Shown here: positions 56,754 to 64,000 of the stretch, piece after piece
Position numbering within the stretch: the stretch's first letter is position 1
How the letters are laid out: every line of letters begins with the position of its first letter
NCBI GenBank assembly: GCA_025765615.1
Contig: JAIVFJ010000238.1
Coordinates: 1-64,000, forward strand
DNA from: Zopfochytrium polystomum
Taxonomy: Eukaryota > Chytridiomycota > Chytridiomycetes > Chytridiales > Chytridiaceae
Direction: 5' to 3'
Length of the DNA: 64,000 nt
Position numbers and translations under genes: made by a program
Notes under the pieces: generated by a model
What the model was told of the DNA's origin: nothing
The model's input: the letters and a program-made list of their open reading frames with translations, nothing else
Database searches by the model: none

Positions 56754-57014
56754 TCAGCGACCGGGTGTTTCGGGCACCAGGCGGTTGGTGGCGCCGTACG
56801 CGAGGCCATCAAAGAACCGCTGCACGCCCGACTTCTTGCTTGCCGAGGAGGTCGACGCGGACGACAGTCGTGACGATGATGACGTGGTTGATGACTGGGT
56901 GGCCGTTTTTGTGAGCTGCAGGTCGGAGGGGGACGGCTGGTTCTTGGCGGGAGCAAACATTTTGTTCTTGGGGACCATGGCGGCGATGGCGGAGGGGGAG
57001 TTGTAGTGAACCAT
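56754..57014 (-). CDS. YGASDR-family small protein, one C-terminal motif
   Basis: 86 residues, no intron. MVHYNSPSAIAAMVPKNKMF and a Ser/Thr linker match the paralogue at 39549-39800. The single motif reads QRFFDGLAYGATNRLVPETPGR-like, with three extra residues (ETP) before the terminal GR. It is head-to-head with the three-motif gene at 57824-58315, the same arrangement as 39549/38201. Confidence 0.75.
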   Translation of the reverse strand: MVHYNSPSAIAAMVPKNKMFAPAKNQPSPSDLQLTKTATQSSTTSSSSRLSSASTSSASKKSGVQRFFDGLAYGATNRLVPETPGR

Positions 57015-57132
57015 TGTGGTCGTTATGACGGGGCTGTGAAGGCTGCTGCAGGCGATGAAAGTTCTCTTGGGGGCGTGGTGGATCTGAGTGGAGGGGATTT
57101 GGTAAGCGATGGTTTTATCTCGGCCTTGATGA

Positions 57133-57184
57133 ATATATATACTGTATACGGGAGGAGAGTTTGAACAGGGCGTTCGGTTAGGGC
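57133..57184 (-). promoter_or_regulatory. YGASDR promoter module of the one-motif gene
   Basis: On the gene strand: GCCCTAA (57178-57184) and TATATATA (about 57133-57141), roughly 120 bp upstream of the ATG at 57014. Confidence 0.6.
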
Positions 57185-57626
57185 TTTCTTCTCGTTTTTT
57201 CTTGCGTGACGATTCAGTAGGTTGGGCCGCCGCCGTTGATTGGGCTATGATTCACCACGCGCATACAGCAGGGGGCGTGCTTTGCGCCACCAGACTGGTG
57301 CGAGAAAAAGAACAAAAAAAAAAGAAAAAAAAAAAAAAAAAGAAAAGCAAAGGACGAACAAACCGCACCTCGGAATCCGCACCAAACACTCCCCCCCTCT
57401 TTGCTTTTTCCTTCGCTTTCCATTTCTTTCCGCCCCAAATCTCCCAAATCTGCCTGTCGAGTGAGTGAGCGTTGAAAAAAAGAAAGAAAAGAAAAAAAGA
57501 AAAAAGAAAGAAAAAAGAAAAAAGGCTGAAAAAACCCTGCGCAAATTTTGTTTGTTTTGTTTTCTCCTTTGCCTGCAGGGCTCGGGACGAGGGCCCAAGA
57601 AAAAACCAAACCAAACAAGAAAAAAA

Positions 57627-57680
57627 GCCCTAACGGGCCTTCTCATTGGGCCAACGAGCCTCGCTGCCCCAATATAAAAA
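57627..57680 (+). promoter_or_regulatory. YGASDR promoter module
   Basis: GCCCTAA (57627-57633), 11 bp, ATTGG (57645-57649), then TATAAAAA (57673-57680), 144 bp upstream of the ATG. Confidence 0.7.
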
Positions 57681-57823
57681 TGGCAGAGGGCGGTGTAACG
57701 CCTTCAACAAACCAGTCAACCAACTAGCCTACCTTCCCACAAACAAATAACTCCAGCCTCTCGGCCTCATTCCCTGCCCTCCCGAAAGCCTCCCTCTTCT
57801 CCAAAGTACAGACCCAAGTTAAC

Positions 57824-58315
57824 ATGCACCCCAACGCAAACGCCACTGCTCCCCTCGCCCCGACCAGCGACGGTGTCAAGCGCTTCATGTCTGCCCTCGC
57901 CTACGGCGCCTCCGACCGCCACATCAAGATGACCACAACAACCAAGGACATCACCGCGGCCACAGCCTCCTCCTCTGCTTCCACCACGTCGACTACCCCA
58001 GAGCCCACGACCCCGACCGCTTCGGTCGCCCGCTCGACCACGTCGTCATCGAAGAAGTCCACCAAGACCAAGGTTGCGCTCCGCCGGCTCGCCGAGAGCC
58101 TCGCGTACGGCGCTTCCGACAGGCACATCAAGCTGTCACCCGCCATGGCGCCGGTCGAGGAGGACGAGAGCGTGGACGCGAACGGCGAGACGGCGACCGC
58201 GCCGTCGGTGTCCGACGGGTCCGAGGCGTCTGCGGCGAAGCGGGAGCGGTTCGACCGCCTGATGGCCAGCCTCGCGTACGGCGCGTCGGACCGCCACATT
58301 CGCCCCATCCGCTGA
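57824..58315 (+). CDS. YGASDR-family small protein, three motifs
   Basis: 163 residues, no intron. MHPNANATAPLAPTSDG start, copies VKRFMSALAYGASDRHIK, RRLAESLAYGASDRHIKLSP and MASLAYGASDRHIRPIR. The linkers are Thr/Ser-rich (TTPEPTTPTASVARSTTSS) and acidic (PVEEDESVDANGE). It is in tandem with 59417-59938 and head-to-head with 56754-57014. The frame is clean and has a strong TATA box. Confidence 0.8.
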   Translation: MHPNANATAPLAPTSDGVKRFMSALAYGASDRHIKMTTTTKDITAATASSSASTTSTTPEPTTPTASVARSTTSSSKKSTKTKVALRRLAESLAYGASDRHIKLSPAMAPVEEDESVDANGETATAPSVSDGSEASAAKRERFDRLMASLAYGASDRHIRPIR

Positions 58316-58490
58316 AACGCAATTTGTTCTCGCGTCGCTTCATTTCGCGTCTTCCCTTTTTGTTTGGTTGTTGGCACTCCAGCCCGCGCTGACTGCCCCC
58401 CATTGTCTTACGTTTGTTGGTTTTTCTCTCTCTCTTTCTTTGCTGGCTTCCTGTTGCGGAGATTTTCCTCCATGGCCTTACTTGCCGAAC

Positions 58491-58512
58491 GACGCAGCCC
58501 ATCTCATATTTA
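58491..58512 (+). terminator. Shared 3' element of three-motif YGASDR gene
   Basis: GACGCAGCCCATCTCATATT, about 176 bases after the stop, matching the elements behind the other three-motif genes. Confidence 0.45.
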
Positions 58513-58683
58513 AAAAAAGAATGAAAATACATACAATCTAAGTCACTCCCCATCAAGAAGTCAAAGTGTTTACTCCCGAGTTGCGTTCGAATCGCAGGAG
58601 GAGAGGATCGAAGGAATGATACCGCAGTTCCGAAGAGCGCTGGAAGTCTTTACGAGTCGGCTGACTTTGGCGCAGCACCCAAG

Positions 58684-58790
58684 GTGCGCCTACAACCGCC
58701 CCCCTGCATAATCCTCCACAACACTGTCAAAAGCTTCATCTCCGCCCTAGTCCATCATACGTTGTTCAGAGGTTCCCCTCATCCTCACCA
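58684..58790 (+). pseudogene. Relic of a YGASDR-family gene
   Basis: IILHNTVKSFISALVHH matches IILAPTNDGAKRFISALVHR of the gene at 52078. The frame then diverges and no further motif follows. Confidence 0.45.
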
Positions 58791-59222
58791 CCAATATGAC
58801 CGCCACCACCCTTTTGGCCTGGTCGAAAACTGGCTGGTTTGCGGGCGCTCGCTCTTTCTGATGACCAGGCGAGCGGTGGGGCTTGCTTCTCATCTTCTCG
58901 GAGTAGTTTTGGCGAATGGATGAGCCACCGCAGCTGATTGGGCCATGAATCACCCGCTGGTGACAGTTTCCGCCCAGCGAGCACGCGCCACGGACTCGTG
59001 CGTGCCGGCCTGTGCGGAACAATGAAGATTGGACGCCCAATAAGAAAGAACAAAGAAGAAAGAACACAAGCAAGCAAGCCTTACATCATCATCATGTTCG
59101 CGATTTCAATATTTTTTTTTTCTTACGGGCGCAAGAAACCTTTCTTTCTTGCTAAAGAAAGTGCGAGCACGAATTGGAAAGAGACAATCCTTTGCCTCCC
59201 ACAAAAGAAAAAAAGGAAAAAA

Positions 59223-59297
59223 GCCCTAACCGCGCCTGATTGGGCATCCTTTTTAAAAGGTGTCTCCTTGCCTTCTTCATTCCTCCCACATAAAAAG
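59223..59297 (+). promoter_or_regulatory. YGASDR promoter module
   Basis: GCCCTAA (59223-59229), 9 bp, ATTGG (59239-59243), then CATAAAAAG (59289-59297). It runs on into a leader nearly identical to that of the gene at 36576-37061. Confidence 0.65.
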
Positions 59298-59416
59298 CTT
59301 GCCCTCAGAAAACGTTACCCTCAGTCAACACCCTTCATTCTCCAGCAACATCTCCAGCCTCTCGGCCTCATTCGCTCTACCCATCTTGAAGCCCCTTTCT
59401 CCAAACCCCAGTAAAA

Positions 59417-59938
59417 ATGTACCCCAACGCCACCGCCGCTACTCCCCTCGCCCCGACCAGCGACGGTATCAAGCGCTTCATGTCCGCCCTCGCCTACGGC
59501 GCCTCAGACCGCCACATCAAGATGACCACAACAACCAAGGACGCCACCGCGGCCCCGGCCTCATCGCCCGCTTCCACCACCGTGACTACTCCGGAGCCCA
59601 CGACCCCGACCACCACCACCACCGCCACGCCCTCGGTCGCCCGCTCGACCACGTCGTCGTCCAAGAAGTCCACAAAGACCAAGGTTGCCCTCCGTCGTCT
59701 CGCCGAGAGCCTCGCCTACGGCGCGTCCGACAGGTACATCAAGCTGTCGCCGGCCGAGGCGCCGGTCGAGGATGACGAGGAGAACGCTGCGGTGGCGGAC
59801 GCGAACGGCGAAACGACGACCGCGCCGTCGGTGTCCGAGGCGTCAGAGGCGTCTGCGGCGAAGCGGGAGCGGTTCGACCGCCTGATGGCCAGCCTCTCAT
59901 ACGGCGCGTCGGACCGCCACATTCGCCCCATCCGCTGA
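59417..59938 (+). CDS. YGASDR-family small protein, three motifs
   Basis: 173 residues, the longest member, no intron. The start MYPNATAATPLAPTSDGIKR differs by Tyr for His. Copies are FMSALAYGASDRHIK, LAESLAYGASDRYIKLSP and MASLSYGASDRHIRPIR. The linker between copies 1 and 2 has grown by Thr runs. It lies in tandem with 57824-58315. Upstream sequence at 58913-58958 resembles the divergent promoter of the one-motif partner, but no such gene is found there now. Confidence 0.8.
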   Translation: MYPNATAATPLAPTSDGIKRFMSALAYGASDRHIKMTTTTKDATAAPASSPASTTVTTPEPTTPTTTTTATPSVARSTTSSSKKSTKTKVALRRLAESLAYGASDRYIKLSPAEAPVEDDEENAAVADANGETTTAPSVSEASEASAAKRERFDRLMASLSYGASDRHIRPIR

Positions 59939-60125
59939 AACCGCTCTGCACTCTGGCGTCGCTGCTTCATTTCGCTTCTTCCTTTGTTTGTTTTAGTTGT
60001 TGGCTCTGTAGCCCGCGCTGGCTGCCCCCTCTTTGCTTTATGTATTTCTCTTCCATTGCTTTCTTCTCTCTCTTTTGCGGAGATTGTTTCCCTTCGTAGG
60101 CAGCTTTCCTCCATTTCCTTGCTCG

Positions 60126-60150
60126 AGCGACGCAGCCCACCTCATATTTA
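60126..60150 (+). terminator. Shared 3' element of three-motif YGASDR gene
   Basis: GCGACGCAGCCCACCTCATA, about 188 bases after the stop of the gene at 59417-59938. Confidence 0.45.
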
Positions 60151-61207
60151 AAACTCCCGAAAATAAATGCAATCCAAGTCAGTGTCTGATTGCCGTAACT
60201 GATATGTGGTCGAGCAGGCTCCAAACTGCCCCATTAGCCGATTTCTTCTTTCTCCTCACCTCGTCGACTGTTCTTTAGGAAGTCACATGGGAATAAGTAA
60301 AAAGCCCGGGAAAGGTTGTTAAGTCGACGCCTGTTAGACGGTTTTCCTAACGCGGTGCGTGGCCTATTGTCGGCGGCGGCGGCTTTGACGTTTCAGCGGC
60401 CGACTCAAAGCAAGCACGCGCCGGGCGGAAGAGATCCACCGCAAGGGAATGCAAGGCAAGAAAAACAGATACGTGCACTTTTGAAAACAGCAACCGACCA
60501 TTCCGTTTTTCACAAGACTTGGCTCTCGAAAATCTAGTAGAAAAGCCCAACTCCCCCACCCCCCCAACGCTTTGCTTCTTGCTTAAACCCTTTATGAAAG
60601 CCATACACCTCACCACCACCTACTCGCCCCGACCGCCGACGGCGCAAAGCGCATCCTTGCGGCACCGGGCGCCGCTTCAAATCGCACCACCAGAACACTC
60701 GCCGCCGCCTCCACACACCATCCACGACGCTCGCGAACATTAACGGCAGCCGTGAGCCGTCAGTGGGAAGCACGGGCCAGAGAAAAAATGACATCAAGAC
60801 GCATTGCACCAGACCACTACCTCCCCTTCAGTCCTGCCGAGGAAACATAATCTCGGCTTTGTGTTGCACTTCGTTTGATGTATTTCCATCCGGTACCCCT
60901 CGCCGCCCTGCACATGTTTAGCAAAAATCATTCTGCTTTGACTAGAGTCGATCTCCAATGATCTGGATGGGATTAATAGTTTGCGTTCGGCTTTGAGGTG
61001 CCGGCCTTGACGAAGCAGCGGACACCGCCAATACTGGCACACAGTACCGAATCCTCACCCAGTGTCGGACGAGACACAAAAACCATTCGCGATCCATCTG
61101 CTGACTGCGAAAGCACCAACGATCGATTGTCAGGTTCGCGATTGTTGTCTCCAAAAGAAAAGGAATTAGAGTAAGCACCAATTATCACGATGCGAAAGAA
61201 AGAAGTT
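60151..61207. other. Intergenic region with a family relic
   Basis: Apart from the relic at 60600-60745, an 81-residue minus-strand frame at 60973-61218 has no recognisable feature and is not called. Confidence 0.45.
60600..60745 (+). pseudogene. Relic of a YGASDR-family gene
   Basis: LLAPTADGAKRILAAPGAASNRTTR aligns with LAPTSDGVKRFMSALAYGASDRHIK (first 18 residues given: LLAPTADGAKRILAAPGA). No in-frame ATG precedes it and no later motif follows. Confidence 0.5.
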
Positions 61208-61912
61208 GACTGGACCAACGAACCACCGGACTCCGGACCCTCTCCGGGACGATGACGACTGGGATGGACCTTTCGCTGGGCACAAGACCTGGCACGACCT
61301 TTTCGACACGGCTGCTTGGGTGGTCACTGGCCCCACGATGCGCACGTGCACTTTCGCCCTCCTGCTCCGCCTCCGTGCTGGACTTTCGACGATTTCTATC
61401 CCCAAGGCGGGACCCGCGGGATAATGCGTCTGACAATTCCTGAGAGTGGACGATGTGCAGTACGCAGTGTGGAGTTCAGGGGAACCCGCTTATCGTCAGA
61501 TCGTCCACCAGTGCTGTGGCCACGTGAAGTCGTCCGATTGCCAGGACCCGCGCTGAGTCGGTCTGCGCTGACAAACGCGATCGCTCCATGACTGCACCTG
61601 CGCTGCGCTGCGGTTGCAGACTGATCCGGGCTGCTGCGAGCCTTACAGTTGGCCAGCGCAACCAAAGGATGTCAACGACGATGCCGTTGGACGCGGGGGA
61701 AATAAAAAGGAAATGTAACAATGCAAAAGAAAGAAGTTGCTGGTCCCTCAACCCGGGTGGAGGAACATCTGGCGCCCAACTCGGACCGGCGCGTCCCCAG
61801 ACCGCCCCGTGCTGTGCCTTTTCCCTGCTCTGTTGTCCAGCCTCGGGCGGGTACGGCAGCTATTCAAGACCCGTGGCCAGATGGGACTGAGAGACCGTCG
61901 TACGGTGTTTAA
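61208..61912 (-). repeat. Dispersed repeat, copy 3, inverted and internally deleted
   Basis: Reverse orientation of copy 2 (46992-48122). Both ends are present, but about 430 bp corresponding to 47040-47470 of copy 2 are missing. Confidence 0.75.
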
Positions 61913-62620
61913 CGCTGTGCACTATCTTCGCCTCAGCGTCGACCGTTTTGTGGCGCCCCGGAAGGCACCTCACGAAGCGCCTGCAGCTCCTCTCAAATGA
62001 CAAATGCTGCGGCAGCGGGCGCAAGCGGCAAGCCGGTTACGATGCAGCCCATCTCATATTTAATCTCATATTTAGAAAATTGAAAATGGACTATAAAACT
62101 GCTTGACCTCCTCGCTTCGTTCTCACCACGGCTGGCTTGTCGTTCATAAAAGACAGTTGAAATGTCACTGGCAACCACTCCGGGTCCCCAATTCCTCCAT
62201 TACACTGCCACGACTAGCACGGCGCTGACGATCGCCGTGATCCGTTATACCTGCGCTTCCTCTGATTCGATCCAAGTGTCGTCCATCGTTCGCAGTGTCT
62301 CCTCCGACGGCCAGACGGGTCGGGGAAGGAGGCGGTGCGCATGCGGCGCGTGGGGGCGCAGCCCAGCGGCACCGAGTTTGTCTCCTCACCATTGTTGTGC
62401 AATAAAAATGACGCCGTCCTGGGACCGTTCTTTTTTCGGTCGTGTTTGCCCTCCAAAACCGTCTTCCAGCTTCCTGTCGTTGAAAGTTTCTTGTTTGCCT
62501 TTCGAAGGAGGCTTTCCGCACAAAAAAAGACGAAGCAAAAGGAAATATCCGAAAAAGCAGCAAGCCGCAAACAAAAACACGTCAAAAATCACGGAGAAAT
62601 GCACCATATGCAGAAAAAAA
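61913..62620. other. Intergenic region
   Basis: Contains the orphan 3' element at 62041. No gene is supported. Confidence 0.45.
62041..62063 (+). other. Orphan copy of the YGASDR 3' element
   Basis: GATGCAGCCCATCTCATATT is present, but no family CDS lies in the ~190 bp before it; the inverted dispersed repeat ends just upstream. It marks a lost three-motif gene. Confidence 0.45.
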
Positions 62621-62680
62621 GCCCTAGTCCCGATTTTCATTGGACAGCCCTGAACCGCATCTCGCTCCCGCATAAATGCG
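62621..62680 (+). promoter_or_regulatory. YGASDR promoter module
   Basis: GCCCTAG (62621-62627), 11 bp, ATTGG (62639-62643), then CATAAATG near 62670, about 135 bp upstream of the ATG. Confidence 0.6.
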
Positions 62681-62808
62681 CTTCCACCCACCCCTTTCCC
62701 CCGACTTCCTCCCTGCCGCCTTCCAACGACTACCACTCTGCTTAGCCTAAAGGATTCAAAATTTATCCCATCATCACATAGCCCCTCTCCAACTCCCAAA
62801 ACCCAAAC

Positions 62809-63279
62809 ATGCGACCGACCCCCGCCTCCACCACCACCACCCCTGCCGACAGCGTGCACCGTCTCCTCTCCTCCCTCGCCTACGGCGCCTCCGACCGCGT
62901 CCTCCCCGCCCCTTCCCCGCGCCACCACCGCGCCGAAGACGCCGTCATCCTCACCTCCGCGGCAGACCCGGCCTTCGACACCGCCTTCCCGCCCCTCGAT
63001 CGCGAGGACACCGACCATCCGCCGTCGGCCCACCACGCCGCCGCTCGAGAGAAAGCCGCCGCACTCCGAAGACTCGCGGTGATACTGGCTGGCCGCGGTC
63101 GCCACGAGGCCGGGTACGCGCGGATCTGTTGTGACGAGGACGAGGACGACCACCGGCACGGGCACCTCGACGCCGACGGGCAGCCGTCATCGGCGCCGCC
63201 GCCGGCGGAGCGGTTCGGACGCGTGATGGACTGTCTCGCGTACGGCGCGTCGGATAGGCATATTGTGCCGGGCCGATGA
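62809..63279 (+). CDS. YGASDR-family small protein, divergent, two motifs
   Basis: 156 residues, no intron. The N-terminal copy is VHRLLSSLAYGASDRVLP and the C-terminal copy VMDCLAYGASDRHIVPGR. The middle copy is reduced to ALRRLAVILAGRGRHEAGYA, which keeps the LRRLA lead-in but not the core. The long linker is His/Asp-rich (DEDEDDHRHGHLDADG). The PGR end is shared with the one-motif gene at 39549. This links the two subclasses. Confidence 0.75.
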   Translation: MRPTPASTTTTPADSVHRLLSSLAYGASDRVLPAPSPRHHRAEDAVILTSAADPAFDTAFPPLDREDTDHPPSAHHAAAREKAAALRRLAVILAGRGRHEAGYARICCDEDEDDHRHGHLDADGQPSSAPPPAERFGRVMDCLAYGASDRHIVPGR

Positions 63280-64000
63280 AGAGGCTATCACTGTCCCCAT
63301 TCCTTCTTTTTTATTCATTTCGATTCCCCATCTCTTTTTCCGTTCGTCCACCTTCCTCATCTCGGTTTTGTTTCCCCCAATGGACCAGTGTTCATCTTCC
63401 CGGTTTTGGTTTGTTTTGTTCATTCCTACTTTTAGACTCGAGCCCAGTTTGCATTCCAAACGATCGGGTCGCCTTCACGCCTCATTCTTGCCTTAACCCA
63501 TTCCTCCCTTATCCCATTTTTCTGCCTCTTAAATGCTTCTCATAAGCAACGAAACGAAAGAATATACAATCCATCACTCGGATCTGTCAGCATGGTCCGT
63601 GGCTACGTTTCGATGGAGAGTGTCCTCACTGCTACCTTTTGCAAAGGGTTGAGGGCGATGAGACAAGCCGAGATTTTTCAGCGTCAAGGAAGGTAATGGA
63701 CACGCGAAAACCAGCACTGAGCGGTAAGTTACCAAAACCAATAGGAGCCAATGTCCTCAAACGGCTTCCACGCTCACACAGTAGGTTATACCCTCCTTCA
63801 GCTACTGGCTCATTGATCACCAAACAGCGCGATTGGCACCTTTTGCTGTCGCACTGATGAGGAGCAAACGTCATTTACAGGAGCGCTAATGGCGCAACCC
63901 CCAAAGAGGAGGCGATCAAAAAGGCGTACTTATTGTTGGTGAAAAAAGGTGATAACCAGGCAAACAAAGGAGGAAGCTTTGACACCAGAAGCCAGAAGTA
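63280..64000. other. 3' flank and right edge
   Basis: T-rich sequence follows the last small gene. No other gene is seen to the right edge. Confidence 0.5.

Noticed and set aside
62165..62585. Minus-strand ORFs of 123-132 residues upstream of the last small gene
   Set aside because: They overlap the promoter side of the 62809 gene and show no motif or paralogue.

Overview
The window is eukaryotic. Genes carry GT-AG introns of roughly 40-140 bp, TATA boxes lie 100-150 bp upstream of many starts, and one complete nuclear tRNA-Glu is present. Single-, di- and trinucleotide repeats are dense, and a hAT transposon with an 8-bp target duplication is present. The protein families (GMC oxidoreductase, acid-lipase-like hydrolase, DUF2235, MCT-type MFS carrier, kelch membrane protein, EXORDIUM-like secreted proteins) fit a filamentous or early-diverging fungus with a GC-rich genome. 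The sequence alone does not settle the species or phylum.

Left part (1-21 kb): a partial low-complexity gene; a metallo-beta-lactamase-like gene; a GMC oxidoreductase; a decayed pseudogene; an acid-lipase-like alpha/beta hydrolase; a relic of a DUF2235 gene; about 3 kb of repetitive DNA with one good tRNA-Glu and two tRNA-derived elements; the full DUF2235 gene; a multi-pass membrane protein; a truncated EXORDIUM-like gene; and a weakly supported ORF. Most of these are on the minus strand. The GMC and metallo-hydrolase models each need frame corrections, two of them at TTTT runs.

Middle part (21-35 kb): a 1479-residue kelch receptor-like membrane protein, a full EXORDIUM-like secreted protein, a decayed short-chain dehydrogenase between two ~0.3-kb direct repeats, a possible distant member of the small-gene family described next, and a four-TM membrane protein.

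Right part (35-64 kb): the most unusual content is a family of small intronless genes encoding one, two or three copies of a motif with core SLAYGASDRHI. There are eight clear genes, one gene that has lost the core, and several relics. Most share a promoter module (GCCCTAA box, usually an ATTGG/CCAAT box 9-11 bp away, then a TATA box). Several form head-to-head pairs of a three-motif gene and a one-motif gene, duplicated as units. The three-motif genes also share a 3' flanking element. I do not recognise this family. Between these genes lie a second full EXORDIUM-like gene, the hAT element, three copies of a ~1.1-kb dispersed repeat, an intact monocarboxylate-type MFS transporter, and a tandem pair of small single-pass membrane proteins with Pro/Gly/Lys-rich tails.

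There is no sign of a biosynthetic cluster. The window looks like ordinary housekeeping and secreted genes mixed with a lineage-specific gene family expanding by local duplication and decay.
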